Program-made: the position numbers and the translations under genes
Notes under the pieces: generated by a model
What the model was told of the DNA's origin: nothing
Database searches by the model: none
The model's input: only the letters and a program-made list of their open reading frames with translations
Assembly: GCA_038380795.1 (NCBI GenBank)
Contig: CM076261.1
Coordinates: forward strand, 92,526,418 to 92,590,417
Direction: 5' to 3'
Length of the DNA: 64,000 nt
Origin: Pyrocephalus nanus
Taxonomy: Eukaryota; Chordata; Aves; Passeriformes; Tyrannidae
Part shown: positions 12,101 through 24,424 of the stretch, piece after piece
Numbering within the stretch: position 1 is the stretch's first letter
Layout of the letters: every line of letters begins with the position of its first letter

Positions 12101-14686
12101 TGAAAAGTTTTTCTTTTTTTCTTTTTTTTTCCCCTTGCAACAACACACATTTCCTAGGAGTGCAAACACTGACAAATTTAAGGTAAAAATAATGAAAAAT
12201 AGATGAACACATAATATAATGAAACATCCACCAGGATGAGCACAAAAAGATTTATAATTTATTTATATTTTATGAGCAAAAAGATTTTGCTATTTGCTTT
12301 GGGAACCAGGATAAGCACTTTACTCAATGCCTCTTAAAACCAGCACAAATAAAACAGCAAGAAACTGAACAAGGTCCCACACTCCGGCTCCTTAATAGTG
12401 CTGATTTCTCAGACTCCCATTCCAAAGTGAAAATCTTATTACTATGGCTTCACTCCGAAGAAACACATGTGAAAAGTGTAGATTTTTTTTAATTAGTATT
12501 TTGTTCTTTGTCTTTTTGCTTTCCCTCTTGATAAGTACTGCTGCAGCTGCACAGCTTAGCGTGTTCAGTAAGAACCATCCCAATTCTCTACATATCCCAC
12601 TTTCAGACGGGAGGATCATGTAGCAGTGTGGGGAAATCCATTCTCCACTGAAAAAGGATTTAATTGAAAGCAGAGGATCTGTCACCGATGTCACAACTCT
12701 AGTATGTAAATTCCAGAATAGGGAAGCCAGACAGTACAGTACAGTGATCTAAAGCTGATTTCATTGATACTTGGGAAATTTCAGGTTTTTTACTAAGTCT
12801 TCAAACTATTTTTGCAGACATTGCCACAGAACTTCGTACACATGCTGTGTTGTCATGTCCCTAACTGGCGATGACATTGGAATGAATCTGGGACTGGAAC
12901 TGCACTCTCTGACAGGGATGAAACTTCAAAACTGGAGAGGAGAAAAATACACTTTCTTAATGCTTGAAAAATCCCCCTATTTTTTACACTGCCTACCAGA
13001 AAAAGGCCAGACTTTGTGCCAAGCCTCCTGAGCAAGGTAAAACGCAGGTGTATAGGAATAATCACCACTCAAGAGATCAATCTCACAGCTGAGAAAGGCT
13101 CTGATGGGAAACAAACGGTTGAATATAAACCCATTAAAGATACTTCTGGCAAGACCAAGTTCCAAAGCACACGTTCATGCCCCAGCTGTACAAGGTGGCT
13201 GTTTAACCTTCAGTTCTGAAGGGAAACTCTGCCAAGATAACCACCCTATTTGTCCACACTGTCAAGCAGCCACACAGGCTACACACACAGTGTTTTAACA
13301 CACTCACAGTTCTGTAAAGGTTCCAGCACTGTAAGAAATTTTTCTGAGTGCGGAAACACTAATATTGGTCAGAGTAGGGTGGTTATTTGACACCAAAATC
13401 AAATCATCTCTGCAGTCCTTCAGATGCTACGCTGCACATCATTGCAAGCAGCATCATCCAACAACTGCCCCACGACTATGCAGGACACACCAAATATATT
13501 GACCAAAAAAAAAAAATAAAAGCAAAACTCCAGCCACTACCAAAGAAGTTAAAAGAAGTTAAAAAGTAACTTAAAAAACAATTGATGGGTGCTTTGTAAA
13601 AAAGCTTCCATGATACTTAAACCAGGACAGATCTCACCTGAATTCTTCTTTAAAGGAAGGGTTGCTTTGTGCATGGGAATGGACTCATCACTGACCAAAA
13701 TGCTATAACAGAGAGAAGAATCTTTTTTTTTTTTTTTCCCCTGAAAGCCTCTTCAGTTAAACTCTTTGTCTTGGATGAAATATTACTATAGCAAATTGCA
13801 AAATTGTAAGAATATGCTGCAGCAATAAAAGCCCAATTTGCTGCAGGAGCAAGCAGGGAAAGCAAGGACAACACAACTGCAGAGGCTGATGTGAAGAGAG
13901 ATGGGGCAGAGCCCTCAGAATTTCTGGTGGAATTACCAGCAATACTACATTTTCCTACACCATGAACTAGGCATTTTCTTTAAAAAGAGTTTGCTCAGAA
14001 CCACTGGATGAGAAAAAAATGAAAACAGAGGTTGAAAAAGTCTCGCTGCTTTCCCCAATTGCTCTTCTTCCTGAATGTCTCCCTTCCCTGTCACTGTTGT
14101 GAGGGGCAACAGACTCAGTCCATTTCCACCTGAACTGCAAGGGTTGGCTGAATTTCTCCTCCCTTTTCCAGCAGTTTCTGCTTCTAGGAGGTGGTTCTCT
14201 GTCTCTCCCCCTTTGCAGAAGGAAATTCTCCAACTTGAAAACCATTCTTGTTCAGAGAGGAATAATATTTCTCTGTCCTTTAAAGGACTGCCCAGCTAAA
14301 TATGCAACCAAAACTCAAAAAGAAAAAAAAACAAAAAAAAACCTTCAGATTAGAGCTGTGTACCAGGACAGCTTTAAGTTCTCCTGAACTAACAATAAAA
14401 ACAGCGATCTCCAACCACCTCTAGTGCTGATTAATTCACTGCTGAACTGGCATCTTTGCTAACAGCTTTCCTGGGTTTGAATTTGCAAACTACATTACAA
14501 AGTCTTAAAGTCTGGGCAACCCCAGTTTGTAGCTGAGAACTGCATGTAGTTTTTCTGATATGACTACAATACAAATACGTAACTTTAATAACAATACATA
14601 ATTTTTCATTCAGAAATACGTTATGGAGACTGTGAATCCCTCTCATTTTCCCTATTGTGTTAAAATCTGCAATCAACACACTTGTT
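9103..14686. other. Unique noncoding sequence with scattered homopolymers
   Basis: Contains an A18 run (9854-9871), T-rich tracts near 11750 and 12108-12134, and short reading frames with no recognisable product, the largest being 132 codons at 11482-11880. The segment 9583-9810 is GC-richer and open on the minus strand for 75 codons. At roughly 10190-10490 the sequence is AT-rich with many homeodomain-type words such as TAATTTGC, and could be a conserved noncoding element. Confidence 0.5.
9854..9871. repeat. A18 homopolymer
   Basis: Eighteen consecutive A. There is no target-site duplication or upstream polyadenylation signal in a setting that would mark a processed pseudogene. Confidence 0.9.
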
Positions 14687-14709
14687 TTCTCTCTCTCTGT
14701 CTCTCTCTC
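14687..14709. repeat. (TC)n microsatellite
   Basis: Alternating TC interrupted by one G (CTCTCTCTGTCTCTCTCTC). It lies about 30 bp before the 5' truncation point of the next CR1 fragment. Confidence 0.85.
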
Positions 14710-14737
14710 ACTTTGTTCAGGAACATCATGAGCACAT

Positions 14738-14877
14738 GGAAGTGCCCAAGGCCAGGGTGGATGGGGCTTGGGGCACCCTGGTCTAGGGGAAGGTGTCCCT
14801 GCCCATGGCAGGGGGTCGGAACAAGATAATCTTTAAGGTGCCTTCTGACCCAAACCATGCCATGATTCTGTGATTCT
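14738..14877 (+). mobile_element. CR1 LINE 3'-end fragment
   Basis: Plus-strand CR1 3' UTR. It shows GGAAGTGCCCAAGGCCAGG, then GGTGTCCCTGCCCATGGCAG, then AATCTTTAAGGTGCC and the tail CATGATTCTGTGATTCT. Only about 140 bp of the element is present, a typical 5' truncation. It is well matched to the usual avian form, hence fairly young among the copies here. No coding capacity. Confidence 0.95.
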
Positions 14878-17037
14878 CATTGCAGCGTTTGTGTGACTCA
14901 CACAGCAGTGTCTGAACACTGGGCTTGGCTGCAGATGTGGGTGACCGAAGGAGGAGGGAGAGGTCAGGCAGTCGCTCCGTAAGATTCTGAAAGAAAGTAA
15001 GATGTTTCCAAACCATTTTAAATGAGAGCAGGTAGGCTGCTGGTTTTGCATCAGCATGTTCTGACTATGAAACAGCTGCCCTTCATTTAAAAAAATGCAG
15101 GAAAATTGGAATGATACATAATAAATATGATTTTGTTGATCCCGACTTCCTAGAGTTAGACAGGTGCCTAAATTTATGCCCTGGGCTGAACCGCTAGACT
15201 GAACTTCATTTGATAAACTTATCAAACTTTGAAAGTTTGAAGGAAAAGATAAAGAAGAAAAAAAACGCCAAGGGTGAGCTAAAAGCTAAAGTTTGGATAT
15301 AATGACCTGCTGTTTTGCTCCCACAGGCAGCACCAAGCACAGCACAGCAGTACCACCCCCTGCCCTTTTCACCCCAACATCACCTGCACTCGAGCAGGCA
15401 GTCACATGTGGGTTTCTAACATATTCCAGGAAGAACTGATTCTTGATATTATGCATATTTCCACTTTCAAATTATATTCTGTCAAGCCACTTTGGAAGGG
15501 AAGAAGAATGGGCAAAAATGTCAGCAAAAGTAGAAATTACTTTTACTATGGACACAGAAAGCAACAGTGCAGAGAAGATAAGCTCTCTCAGTATGTCATG
15601 AGAGAATTTGGTACAGACAGAAACAGTAAAATACACAGCTTAAAGTAATACCTTTTGTGATAGTTCTGCTGCAGTTACAGACTGCCTAGAGCCAACAGAA
15701 AAGCCCAAGACAACACAAGTCAGTGCAGCTCAGGGTAAGATGCCTGAATGAGCATCCCTAAGAAAGGAGAATTCACTCAAGTGTGAGACTGCTTCTGGTT
15801 TTAATTCTGATTTTATTAAACGTCTCCTCTAGGATCTGTCTCTACAGATCTGTGCCCCATTTCTGCACAGTGTAGAAAGAACTACACTGTCAAATGGAGA
15901 TTTAGAAATTAGGGAAGCAGTGGGAGACTTCCTAGAGGTCAACTTTCCTGCAAAATATACAAAAAGCAATTTTTCCAATAAAATGGGAGAAGGGCTGGTC
16001 TTGCTGGATAAGGGATAGAATAAGGAACTGGCAGATAAGGACTGATTTCTTGGGGCAGAATTTGGGGAGTTTCGGACACAGTGTGAGAATTCTCCCTTAG
16101 AAATATCAGCAAAACTCCAAAAGGACTCAAGGTCTGGATACCCTTAGTTTTTAAAGGAGGCTGATCAAGACACTGTGCAACTTAAAGATTTTCTGATAAT
16201 ATTAGATGGATGCCACACAACTATTAAATAGTGCTTACTATGAAAATTGCTGCTTTTTAAGACCTGAAAGAATGAAAGCTTAAACTATCAGATAAAGCAG
16301 TCCAACATGAAGCATTTTGTAATTAAACGTGTCTGCTCATAATACACTTTCCATGGGATGACTTGCACTAATATCTACCATGAATTCTTGACAGCCAGAG
16401 TGGGTAAACAATTGAAATCTAGAGAAAGAAATTTAAATTGAGTCTATCCTGTGGTAATTTTTATAGAGAAAATGGCCTTATTTTGCTTGCTTTCTTAGGC
16501 AGAACAGGAACTACAGAATATTAGAGGGGGAGGGATGTACCTAAGAAAACCCACAAGGGAACTTTGACTCAGTGTGTGTAATCACTTCACACTTTGGTTT
16601 TAATAATTGTTTTTTTTAAAAAAAATGTTTTCCTTGAGAATTGCTTTTCTGAATACAGTTTTACATTTCTTACTTTCCTGTACCCACACAATGAACTGTA
16701 ACAAATACTGTTGCCCACTCACTCAGCCAGAATTAGTGGAAAGTACATACCGAGGAGGGAAAAATGTATTTAATCTCCTCTTCTGAAACAAGGCTCAATG
16801 GCAATAAATTGGAATGTATAAGAAAAAGTAGTGAAAAAAAAATTGTTTAGAAAACAGTCAAAACAAGTCATAACTATAACTGCATCAAGTCTTCAAAGCA
16901 CACACTTAAGAGAAGCTTTGCCTTAAAAAAAACTTATGGAGAGAAGATATTAAATGGTTCGAGGATTTTAAGAAAAAAGTAAATCTCATGTTGTAAATTA
17001 TTTTTGGAAATCAGTGATGGACTACTCAAACTCTTTT
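14878..17037. other. Unique noncoding sequence
   Basis: No supported gene or repeat apart from short A runs and a chain of overlapping palindromes at 15209-15240. A 130-codon minus frame at 14833-15225 runs partly into CR1 sequence and is not a gene candidate. Around 16550-16700 the sequence is unrepetitive and AT-rich. Confidence 0.5.
15209..15240. repeat. Overlapping inverted repeats
   Basis: TTTGATAA (15209-15216) pairs with TTATCAAA (15219-15226) across a 2-base loop. TCAAACTTT (15222-15230) then pairs with AAAGTTTGA (15232-15240) across one base. The two palindromes share their middle arm, so the DNA could form either hairpin but not both. No function is evident. Confidence 0.75.
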
Positions 17038-17049
17038 TCCAGTTTCATA

Positions 17050-17647
17050 GAAGCATAGATTGGTTGGGATTAGAAGAGACCTTGAAGACCACCTCGCTCC
17101 AACCCCCTGCCATGGACAGAGACACCTTCCACTAGCCCAGGTTGTTCAGGGCTCCATCCAACCTGGCCTTGGACACTTCCAGAGATGGGGCAGCCACAGC
17201 CTCTCCGGGAAACTTGTTCCAGTGCCTCATCCAACATATTTCTTCACCATGTCCAGTCCAAATCTACACTTTTTCAGTTTTAAACCATTTCCTCTTGTCC
17301 TGCCAAGCCAGGCTTTGGTAAAGAGTCTCTCCCTATCTTTCTTAGGAGCCCCCTTTAGGCACTGGAAGCTGCTCCAAGGTCTCCCAGGAGCTTTTTCTTC
17401 TCCAGACTGAACTATTCCAGTGCCTTCAGCCTGTCCTCACAGGAGAGGTGCTCCAGCAGCTCCATGGCCCCCTCTGGACTTGCTCCAATAGGTCTATGTC
17501 TTTTCTTGTGCTAGGGAGCCCAGAGCTGGACACAGAGTGGGGTTTCACAAGAGAAAGAGCAGAGGTGCAGAATCCTCCCCCTTGACCTGCTGCCCACAGT
17601 GCTTTGGATGCAGCCCAGGACATGGTTGGTTTCCTGGGCTACAAATG
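17050..17647 (-). mobile_element. CR1 LINE fragment, about 600 bp, flanked by 12-bp direct repeats
   Basis: The longest clean CR1 piece in the window, on the minus strand. From low to high coordinate it runs from the tail (AGAAGCATAGATTGG) through CAACCCCCTGCCATGG, CCAACCTGGCCTTGGACAC, the TTCCTCTTGTCCTG block and GCCTGTCCTCACAGGAGAGG, to CAGAGCTGGACACAG and GATGCAGCCCAGGACATGG. This covers the 3' UTR and the 3' end of ORF2, with frames broken. The element is bounded by two perfect copies of TCCAGTTTCATA (17038-17049 and 17648-17659), a candidate target-site duplication that may overlap its tail. Confidence 0.95.
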
Positions 17648-18579
17648 TCCAGTTTCATACTCTAAGTTGTATTTTTACTTCCTATTATTATGTGCAACAC
17701 CATGTATTTTGGTTTTGTAAAACTTGCAAAACTAATTTTTTTTTAATTCTTTAGGGAAAAAAAAACAAAACACAATTCACAATATTTCATTTAAAGAGAA
17801 CAGTTTTTAAAATCTTGATAGCGCCTACCACAGGGAAAAAAAGGTCTTCAGAAGAAAAAAAAAATATCCCTTGGTTTAAATGCTTGTTGATCAAATTGAT
17901 TTGTATTTTCAAAAGCACTTGTGGTAGCCATCGTGTACAGATGCATTGCCAAATTGGAACATGAAGTTGGTTAAATTCGGGTGGATTTTTGTAGCTAACA
18001 GCAAAGAAAATCTGTCATTTTTTAACTCATGGAACTGCAATTCACAAATGAAAGTGGCCAATAAGGGGAAAAGCGTCAACACATGAGAACAAGTTTTCCA
18101 TAATCTCAGCAGCAGGCAAATGCCACAGCATCTCAAATAAAGAATAACCTGACTTTTCTGAACTAAAATCAGATCACTGTTTGTTTTCCAGATGATCTGA
18201 CTTCCCAGACTGCTTTTCCTATCTGCTGTATGTTGATCCCATGACCTGAAGTGCATCACATTTCCTAACACATGAAAACATCCAATTGATTTCTCTTTCC
18301 CTCCTACTGAAATATCATGCATTGTTTTCTGTGTAACTTTCCTTTATTTTCTGCTCATTATTTCTTGTTTTTAAATCTCTTGGAGCTAATTTTTGAGATT
18401 AAGCCCATACAAAGATGAGCTGGTTTTTTCTTTGTCACTGAAAAGAACAGCAAACATTTTCACCTCAGGGGAATCTGGAAAAATGGAATTTAAAGACCTA
18501 CAAAATAATTTCAGGGAACACAGGTCAGCATAAATGTCAGTATTATGAATGGCCAAGTAAACAGACTGGGGAGAGGGAG

Positions 18580-19040
18580 GGTGGGTCCTTAATTATGGAT
18601 TTTAATGAAACATTAAGATTCTTTCTGAGGGGAAGAGTGATGCTGTTTGCTCGCTGGGGCTGATGAATGCCACCAATTTTGGTTCACTTTCACTTTGCTA
18701 AAGGGCTTTGAGAAAATTTCAGGAGCAGAAAACACAGCAATTATGTCATTATGGCTCTTTTCTATTTCTGAGTTGGAAAGTCACAGGGGTGTGTAATAAA
18801 ATTCAGCAAAGAAAGAGGTAAGGAGGATATTTCAGGTGACCCGGGGAGAATCATTCAAGAAACAGGTCATTGAAAAGCATTGTACTAAACAGCATTTGCA
18901 GGGCATGTATTATTTAGATAAACTCACATTATTTAGGACTTGATTATAACCTCCAATTCTTATGCAATTCATGTATGCAGCAGAAGAATTTATAGGCTAA
19001 TGGGCTGACTTTATTTGTCAGTGTTTGCCCTGAGAGGACC
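18580..19040. promoter_or_regulatory. Candidate conserved noncoding element
   Basis: Unrepetitive AT-rich sequence with many homeodomain core words (TTAATTATGG, GGCTAATGG, TTATTTAG), no long homopolymers and no transposon landmarks. This texture is typical of vertebrate developmental enhancers in gene-poor regions. The call rests on composition and word content only, with no conservation evidence. Confidence 0.25.
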
Positions 19041-20151
19041 ACATCAGTTTGTTCACTCACAGATTCAGAGTTTGGGAAGAAAATTGTCTGTTTTACGGCA
19101 ACTCTGTTAAAGGTTTCCAGTAAATTACTGTAAAATTATGCTAATTATTCTATTTAAAAAAAAAAATACAAAAATAAAACAAGCAGAAATCCCTTCTATA
19201 ATCTTTGCTAGTTTAGGACTCAAGTTCCACATTTCTGCCCTCTGCAGCATTGCTTTCCCATTCTTCCTTTGTCATAGACCTCTAACATGCTTAAGAATAC
19301 TGAAATTTCACATATACAACACAATTCTAACCAAAACTTTCAAGTCCCAACACTGCCCAAAGTTAGAGTAATATAAAGAGCTGTTTCTTTACAGTATTTC
19401 TAACTTCCTATTTAGTTTTGAAATTTTTTTTTTACTTCTCAACAGCCATACATCAGACTTTGACAGATGGTACATGTACCTTATAAGATTTATGAACTGC
19501 TCTTTATGAAATGTTTGTAGAATTCAGTGCAAAGCTTGAGTAAGCAATACAGAAGTTTTAATCAAACACATTATGAGTTTTACAAATTTGCAAAGCAGCT
19601 AGTTAGAGCATATTTTCATCCCTTAAGGATTTGCTTATTGCAGGATAACCAAAATATTCAAGATACCTAATTACTTTCAAAAAAAAAAAATAAAAAAAGG
19701 AAAGGAAAGTCCTTCCTTTGAAATATTCATTCATTTCAATATTTCTTTAGGGCTTCTTCACATCTTCCTGATACTCAGGATTGTTCCATTTAGTGAAAAG
19801 CTAAAATGCAACACCAACATGCTTTCCTTGCAGTAAGTGCATATCCTACTTTCAGCTTGGGAAGTAACAGAGGAGGGAGTTGGGTTGTGGGAATGAAGAA
19901 AACCAGTCATAGGCTTTACCCCATTTAAAGCATTGTTAGGTCATGCTCTCTATATTCCATCTGTACTTTATGTTGGGTCATTAACACTCAAACACACAAA
20001 ATATGAACTAAGAGAGCTGGTCCCTCCTTAAAGGTGACCCAGAATCCTTGGTGTCCACCCAAGGTTTGGAAGGTACTGACAACCTGAGGCCCCAGAGAGC
20101 TGGAGGTGCTTCATGATCTCAAAACCTGCAAGTTAAGACTACAATTAATCC

Positions 20152-20194
20152 TTTTTTCTTTCTTTCTTTCCTTCTTTCTCTTTTTTCTCTTTTT
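20152..20194. repeat. (TTTC)n polypyrimidine tract
   Basis: An imperfect TTTC/CTTT repeat on the plus strand, entirely pyrimidine over about 43 bp. Low complexity. Confidence 0.85.
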
Positions 20195-20559
20195 AATATA
20201 TGGTTTTAATATAACCATATTCAAACTTTAATTTGGTATGCCTGGAATGGTAAATAGCAATGCACCATAATCAGCTGTTATTATGAAGAATGAGTTGCCC
20301 ATAATCTGTGTAATAGAACCACTCTCCTGCTAATCCATCAAGCACTTTGCCAAGGACACTGCAGGGACACTAAAAGCACCAGTTTCACCGTGGCAGTATT
20401 TCTCCTCAGTATGGAAGCACTTGTTGGTATAAGGGAAGAATGTAATTTGTTGTGACTAACAGCTTTCATCTTCTGAAAAAAAAAAAAAAAATCACCACAC
20501 AGCAAAGCTCTTTTCTACCGATCAACTGTTTTACAATTGTTAACATATTAAAGCTGTAA

Positions 20560-21190
20560 GCTTTGCAGCTATCCAGACCTGGGCCCCAGCAGAGGTTTCT
20601 CCCCAAATTTTAGCTCCTGACAGGCAAATCAAAAATGGATGACCTGACTGCAATGTGACACTGGGAACAGGGCAGAGCAGAAGCAACAAGCACACGGCCC
20701 ACTGAAACCGCGCCTCGTCAATCAGGTTCTCAGATTACTTTGAAAATCTTTTTTTATTAGACAGCGTCAAATTCTTTCAAAAATTCATGGAGATCACATT
20801 TTTTTTGTTCCCCTCTTTGAACTCTGCAGGAGTCATCTTCAAGCATTAAAACTGTATCGCCTGCCAGAAAGGGGAGGGGGGGAAAAAGTGCACTTTTCTC
20901 CTGCTCGCAGCACTGCAACATTTATGAACCAGTGAGCTTTAGGGAAAGCTGCAGCATTCAGCTTTTCCATGAAGCATGATGAGCTTTCCATAAATTGCAG
21001 CCACATTTCTCCTAGAGGGATATGAATAAAGTCTATTTATAGAATATTCAGCAAGTGGATGCAGGGTGAAAATATCACTCGTGTCTTCAAAGACTAAATT
21101 AGTGAGTTTCTGCACCCTGGATTCCATAATCTTGCCCATAAGCTTTCCTTCTCCTCCAAATTTGGAATTTTTTGCACAATCACGCACTAA
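20560..21190. promoter_or_regulatory. Candidate conserved noncoding element cluster
   Basis: A run of unrepetitive sequence with a few CpGs (AAACCGCGCCTCGTCAATC at about 20706), homeodomain and TALE-type words (CTGACAGGC, GTCAATCAGG) and a local hairpin: GGAAAGCTG at 20943-20951 faces CAGCTTTTCC at 20959-20968 with one bulged base. There is no open frame of interest. This may be one or two enhancers; conservation could not be tested. Confidence 0.25.
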
Positions 21191-21676
21191 TCATGCATAA
21201 ACTACACTGACCTACATACAGCCTCAGTAGACTTTCTGTACATGTGATCCACATGGATAGAAACACTATAAATAGAAGCACATAAAACTGTGCCTAGAAA
21301 TAGAAACAGCAACAAATCCATTTTCTCGGGGAAAAAAAAATGTGAAAGCAGAGACAAAAAAATATGAACCTCCTCGAATGAACACCAAGATGATTCAGGT
21401 AAAGGAACAAAGACCACTAAATCTTGAAAATTCCCAATTTATCTTGGCCACTTTGATTTAGCTGCCAGGAATAGAAATCTATGCCACAGTGTGACAAGCA
21501 CAGGTAACACTAAAAGCAGTAATAACTGTTCAGCCAGAATTCACTGTGTGGTAAGATCCTATTTTTCCAAGGAGATCAAACATCCATTAGTCTCATGCTT
21601 TGCTTTAACTTGACATACACAAAAGAAGAATGCTCCTAGATGAGGTGGGCTTAATTCCAAAATTATTTTTTCAGGG

Positions 21677-21699
21677 AAAAAAAAAAAAAAAAAAAAAAA
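21677..21699. repeat. A23 homopolymer
   Basis: The longest A run in the window. The upstream sequence has no recognisable retrogene or SINE, so it is called only as simple sequence. Confidence 0.9.
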
Positions 21700-24055
21700 G
21701 AATGTGCATAATTGGGAGCCAAAAGCCCCTTTCCTACAACACCATGCATTTGATTCTGGCTAAAAACTAAGAATAATAGTCAGCAGGGTGTGTAACTCAG
21801 GGATCCAAATATTGCTAATGCTGAAACAAATGAACTACTGTCTTCAACAGAAAATTAAAATTTTAAAAATCACCTGTTTTGACAAGGCCTGAGGCTGTTA
21901 AAATTCCATGTGCCTTTTCTCTCTTGGAATGATATACGAAGCCTTCAGCTGATAGGATGTTCTGCCATAGGTTCTATTATTAAGCCATGCGGAGAGGCAT
22001 TGGCAATTATTACTGATTTTATTTTAGGCATCAGTACAGAAAAGTAGCTGGAAGAAGCTCTTATCAATCAGTTCTCTCACTCTTTCCAGACTGATGTCCT
22101 ACAGACAAAATGCAACCATCTTTTCCAAGGAAGTGAGTGGGTTTTCAATACCACGGAAGGTCAACCACTCTCACAAAATTAAGTTCTTAGAAGTTCTGGT
22201 GTTATTTAGTGGGGAGGGGGGGAAATGAACTAAATGATAACAGCATAATGCAGTTAGCCTGGCAACAAGCTTCCAGAAAAGAACTGAGTCTCTACAGAAA
22301 ACACCAGAAAAAAATCATTAAAATCTCCGAGATGGAGATGATGATAGGAAGCATTCTCAGGGTGCCCAGGAACAAAAAGGGGTTTAAAACACATAAAAAG
22401 CTACTACACTTTGCCATAGCTGGGACAAAAATTATGAATCCTAGGAGTTAGTACTGGAAAGCTTGGACACAGCACAGCACCTACAGAAGTTTATTTAGTA
22501 ATGACATGTAAGCATGGATGGTTAAACCCCACGGGATCAGGTTCTTGACTGAACAAAAGAACTGAATGGAGAGCAGATTTCTTGCAACATCATTAAGGCA
22601 AAGTGGTCTGGTTTTAGCATTTCCACAAGAGACACAACTAAGACCTTTCGGTCTCTGTGTCCAAAAAACCAGACATGAGATTCATCAAAGAACTGTGAAA
22701 CATCCTCTAAACCTGGAACTGCAAAGAGTGTCACTTTTGTGCAGTTCCCTCCAAATCCTGACATGCCTCCTGCAACCATGGGCACCAGCACTACAGCAGG
22801 ACAAGAAAATGCTACAAGGAGAGAGAGCAGAGCAGAGCAGAGCTGGGCAAGCCACTGCTGGCTCCCTTTCCATGCACTGCATGACTTATTTATATGTATT
22901 AATAAACTCTCCTTGTAGTAGTGCACAGCCCAAAAGTCAGGGACAAAGAAAAATACAAACATGCAACTGTAAACACCACAAATCTCCCCAGTGTGCTCAA
23001 GTAAATCGGGATTATTTTCATGTATCTGTGCTGATCAGCAGGAAAAGCACTGAATACAAATACATGCTGGTTTGGATTTGGGTTTAGTTTGGTTTTTTTG
23101 AGAATAAAAATCCTGTTGCCGCACTTACAAAGATGATGTCAGATGCTTTAACAGATGAAATGACATAAGGAGAAAACAGTTACCTACCAACAAGGTTTTC
23201 TGTGTTAACCTTGCACCTTGTTAACACCTTAACTAAGGCAACAGATTCCGAGCTCCCGTTCTAGAAAAGTGATTGAACTCTCACAACTTGTTTTCCTTTT
23301 CCTCATCATAATCCTATGTCCTTCATCTCATCTTAAAATCTAAATATAAATAACGTAACTAGTGAAGAAAAATTTCAGTGCACGTCAGAGGCCTCTGCAG
23401 ATCTCTATAGGCAAATTAACTGGAAGAGCTGGGGTGGAAACATGGAATCAAACCTGGCTACAGCTCACAGGCTGATGTTGGGAAATTACAAAACAATGAT
23501 GGTACCACCTGGCCCAACTCAGCTCTTCTTTTTGATGGTAAGACTGTCCCTGCTCTGAGTGGGGTCTGAACAGACAATGGCACAGGTCCAGTCTACCTAC
23601 ATGGCAACGTTTAGTGCTTTTCAACTTCTTCAGAACTTCAATAGCCCGCTCAAAATACCCCTTTCAACAAAACTAAGCAAAACCAACCTATCCAAAGCAT
23701 CACAACAAATTAACCATAAAGGTGGGAAACAAGAGCAGATATACTGAGATCTGGCCTTCAAGGGTTTGTCAGAAATTTACTGCTTCCTTCTCACTCCTTT
23801 TACTTCAGGGCCTCCACCTTTAATCTAAATGTTATATTCTGAAACTATGGGTTTGTGGTATTTAGGTGTGTTTGCAAGGCACTTCAAAAGTTAAACTTAA
23901 CTACTAGAAGTGATTTCGTAACTTTAAACCATCTATTAAAATTTTAACACTTGGAATTTTTCATTTGTCCTTATTCCTGAAAACATCTGTTCCAAAATAT
24001 GCAGCAGGAGTGCTGAATGAAAGATGCTACAGTGCAGTCTCTACACAACATAGAA

Positions 24056-24300
24056 AAGAAGGTTTAGATCAGATATTAGGAAAAAAGTCTTAGGTGTGAG
24101 GGTGGTGAGGCCCTGGTAAAGATTCCCCAGAGAACCTGTGGCTGCCCCATCCCTGGAAGTGTCCACGGCCAGGCTGGATGGGACTTGGAGCAACCTGGTG
24201 TAGTGAAAGGCATCCTGGCCCACAGTAAGGGAGCTGGAACCAGATCACCTTTAAGGTCCCATGCAAACCAAACTACTTTATGATTCTATGATTCTACGAG
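24056..24300 (+). mobile_element. CR1 LINE 3'-end fragment
   Basis: Plus-strand CR1 3' UTR of about 245 bp. It has GGTTTAGATCAGATATTAGG, GAGGGTGGTGAGGC, the GGCTGCCCCATCCCTGGAAG block, CAGATCACCTTTAAGGTCCC and the tail TATGATTCTATGATTCTACG. It is 5'-truncated and noncoding. Its 3' end is only 70 bp from the left arm of the inverted repeat described next. Confidence 0.95.
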
Positions 24301-24369
24301 TCTAAGAAACCAGAAACACTATAAATACTAAATAAAGCGCTTCCACCTGCCATTCAAAGGAAACTTCAT

Positions 24370-24424
24370 ACACAAATAACAACTGTACAAACCTCCACAC
24401 CCTCCCACATTATTATGTGGGCAT
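24370..24424 (+). repeat. Left arm of 55-bp inverted repeat
   Basis: This 55-bp segment is the reverse complement of 26294-26348 at 54 of 55 positions; the only difference is A at 24375 versus C at 26343. Outside both ends the similarity stops abruptly. The inner end holds a small perfect hairpin, CCCACAT-TATT-ATGTGGG (24403-24420). It matches no transposon terminus I know. Possible origins are an inversion by staggered breaks, a short inverted duplication, the termini of an unknown nonautonomous DNA transposon, or an assembly artefact. Confidence 0.95.

Larger units (their letters stand above)
17660..24055. other. Unique noncoding sequence with possible conserved blocks
   Basis: No gene supported; the 137-codon minus frame at 17909-18322 has no recognisable domain. 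Two stretches read like conserved noncoding DNA and are listed separately (18580-19040 and 20560-21190). The segment 22566-23087 is open on both strands and GC-richer than its surroundings. A weak resemblance to a MIR-type SINE near 23410-23490 was not strong enough to call. Homopolymer and polypyrimidine tracts are listed separately. Confidence 0.5.

Noticed and set aside
17909..18322. 137-codon minus-strand frame
   Set aside because: No recognised family, no splice or promoter context, composition as expected by chance.
21677..21699. A23 run as a possible processed pseudogene or SINE tail
   Set aside because: No retrogene sequence, polyadenylation signal or target duplication found around it.
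23410..23490. Possible MIR-type SINE (GGAATCAAACCTGGCT)
   Set aside because: Only one short phrase fits; the following core region does not.
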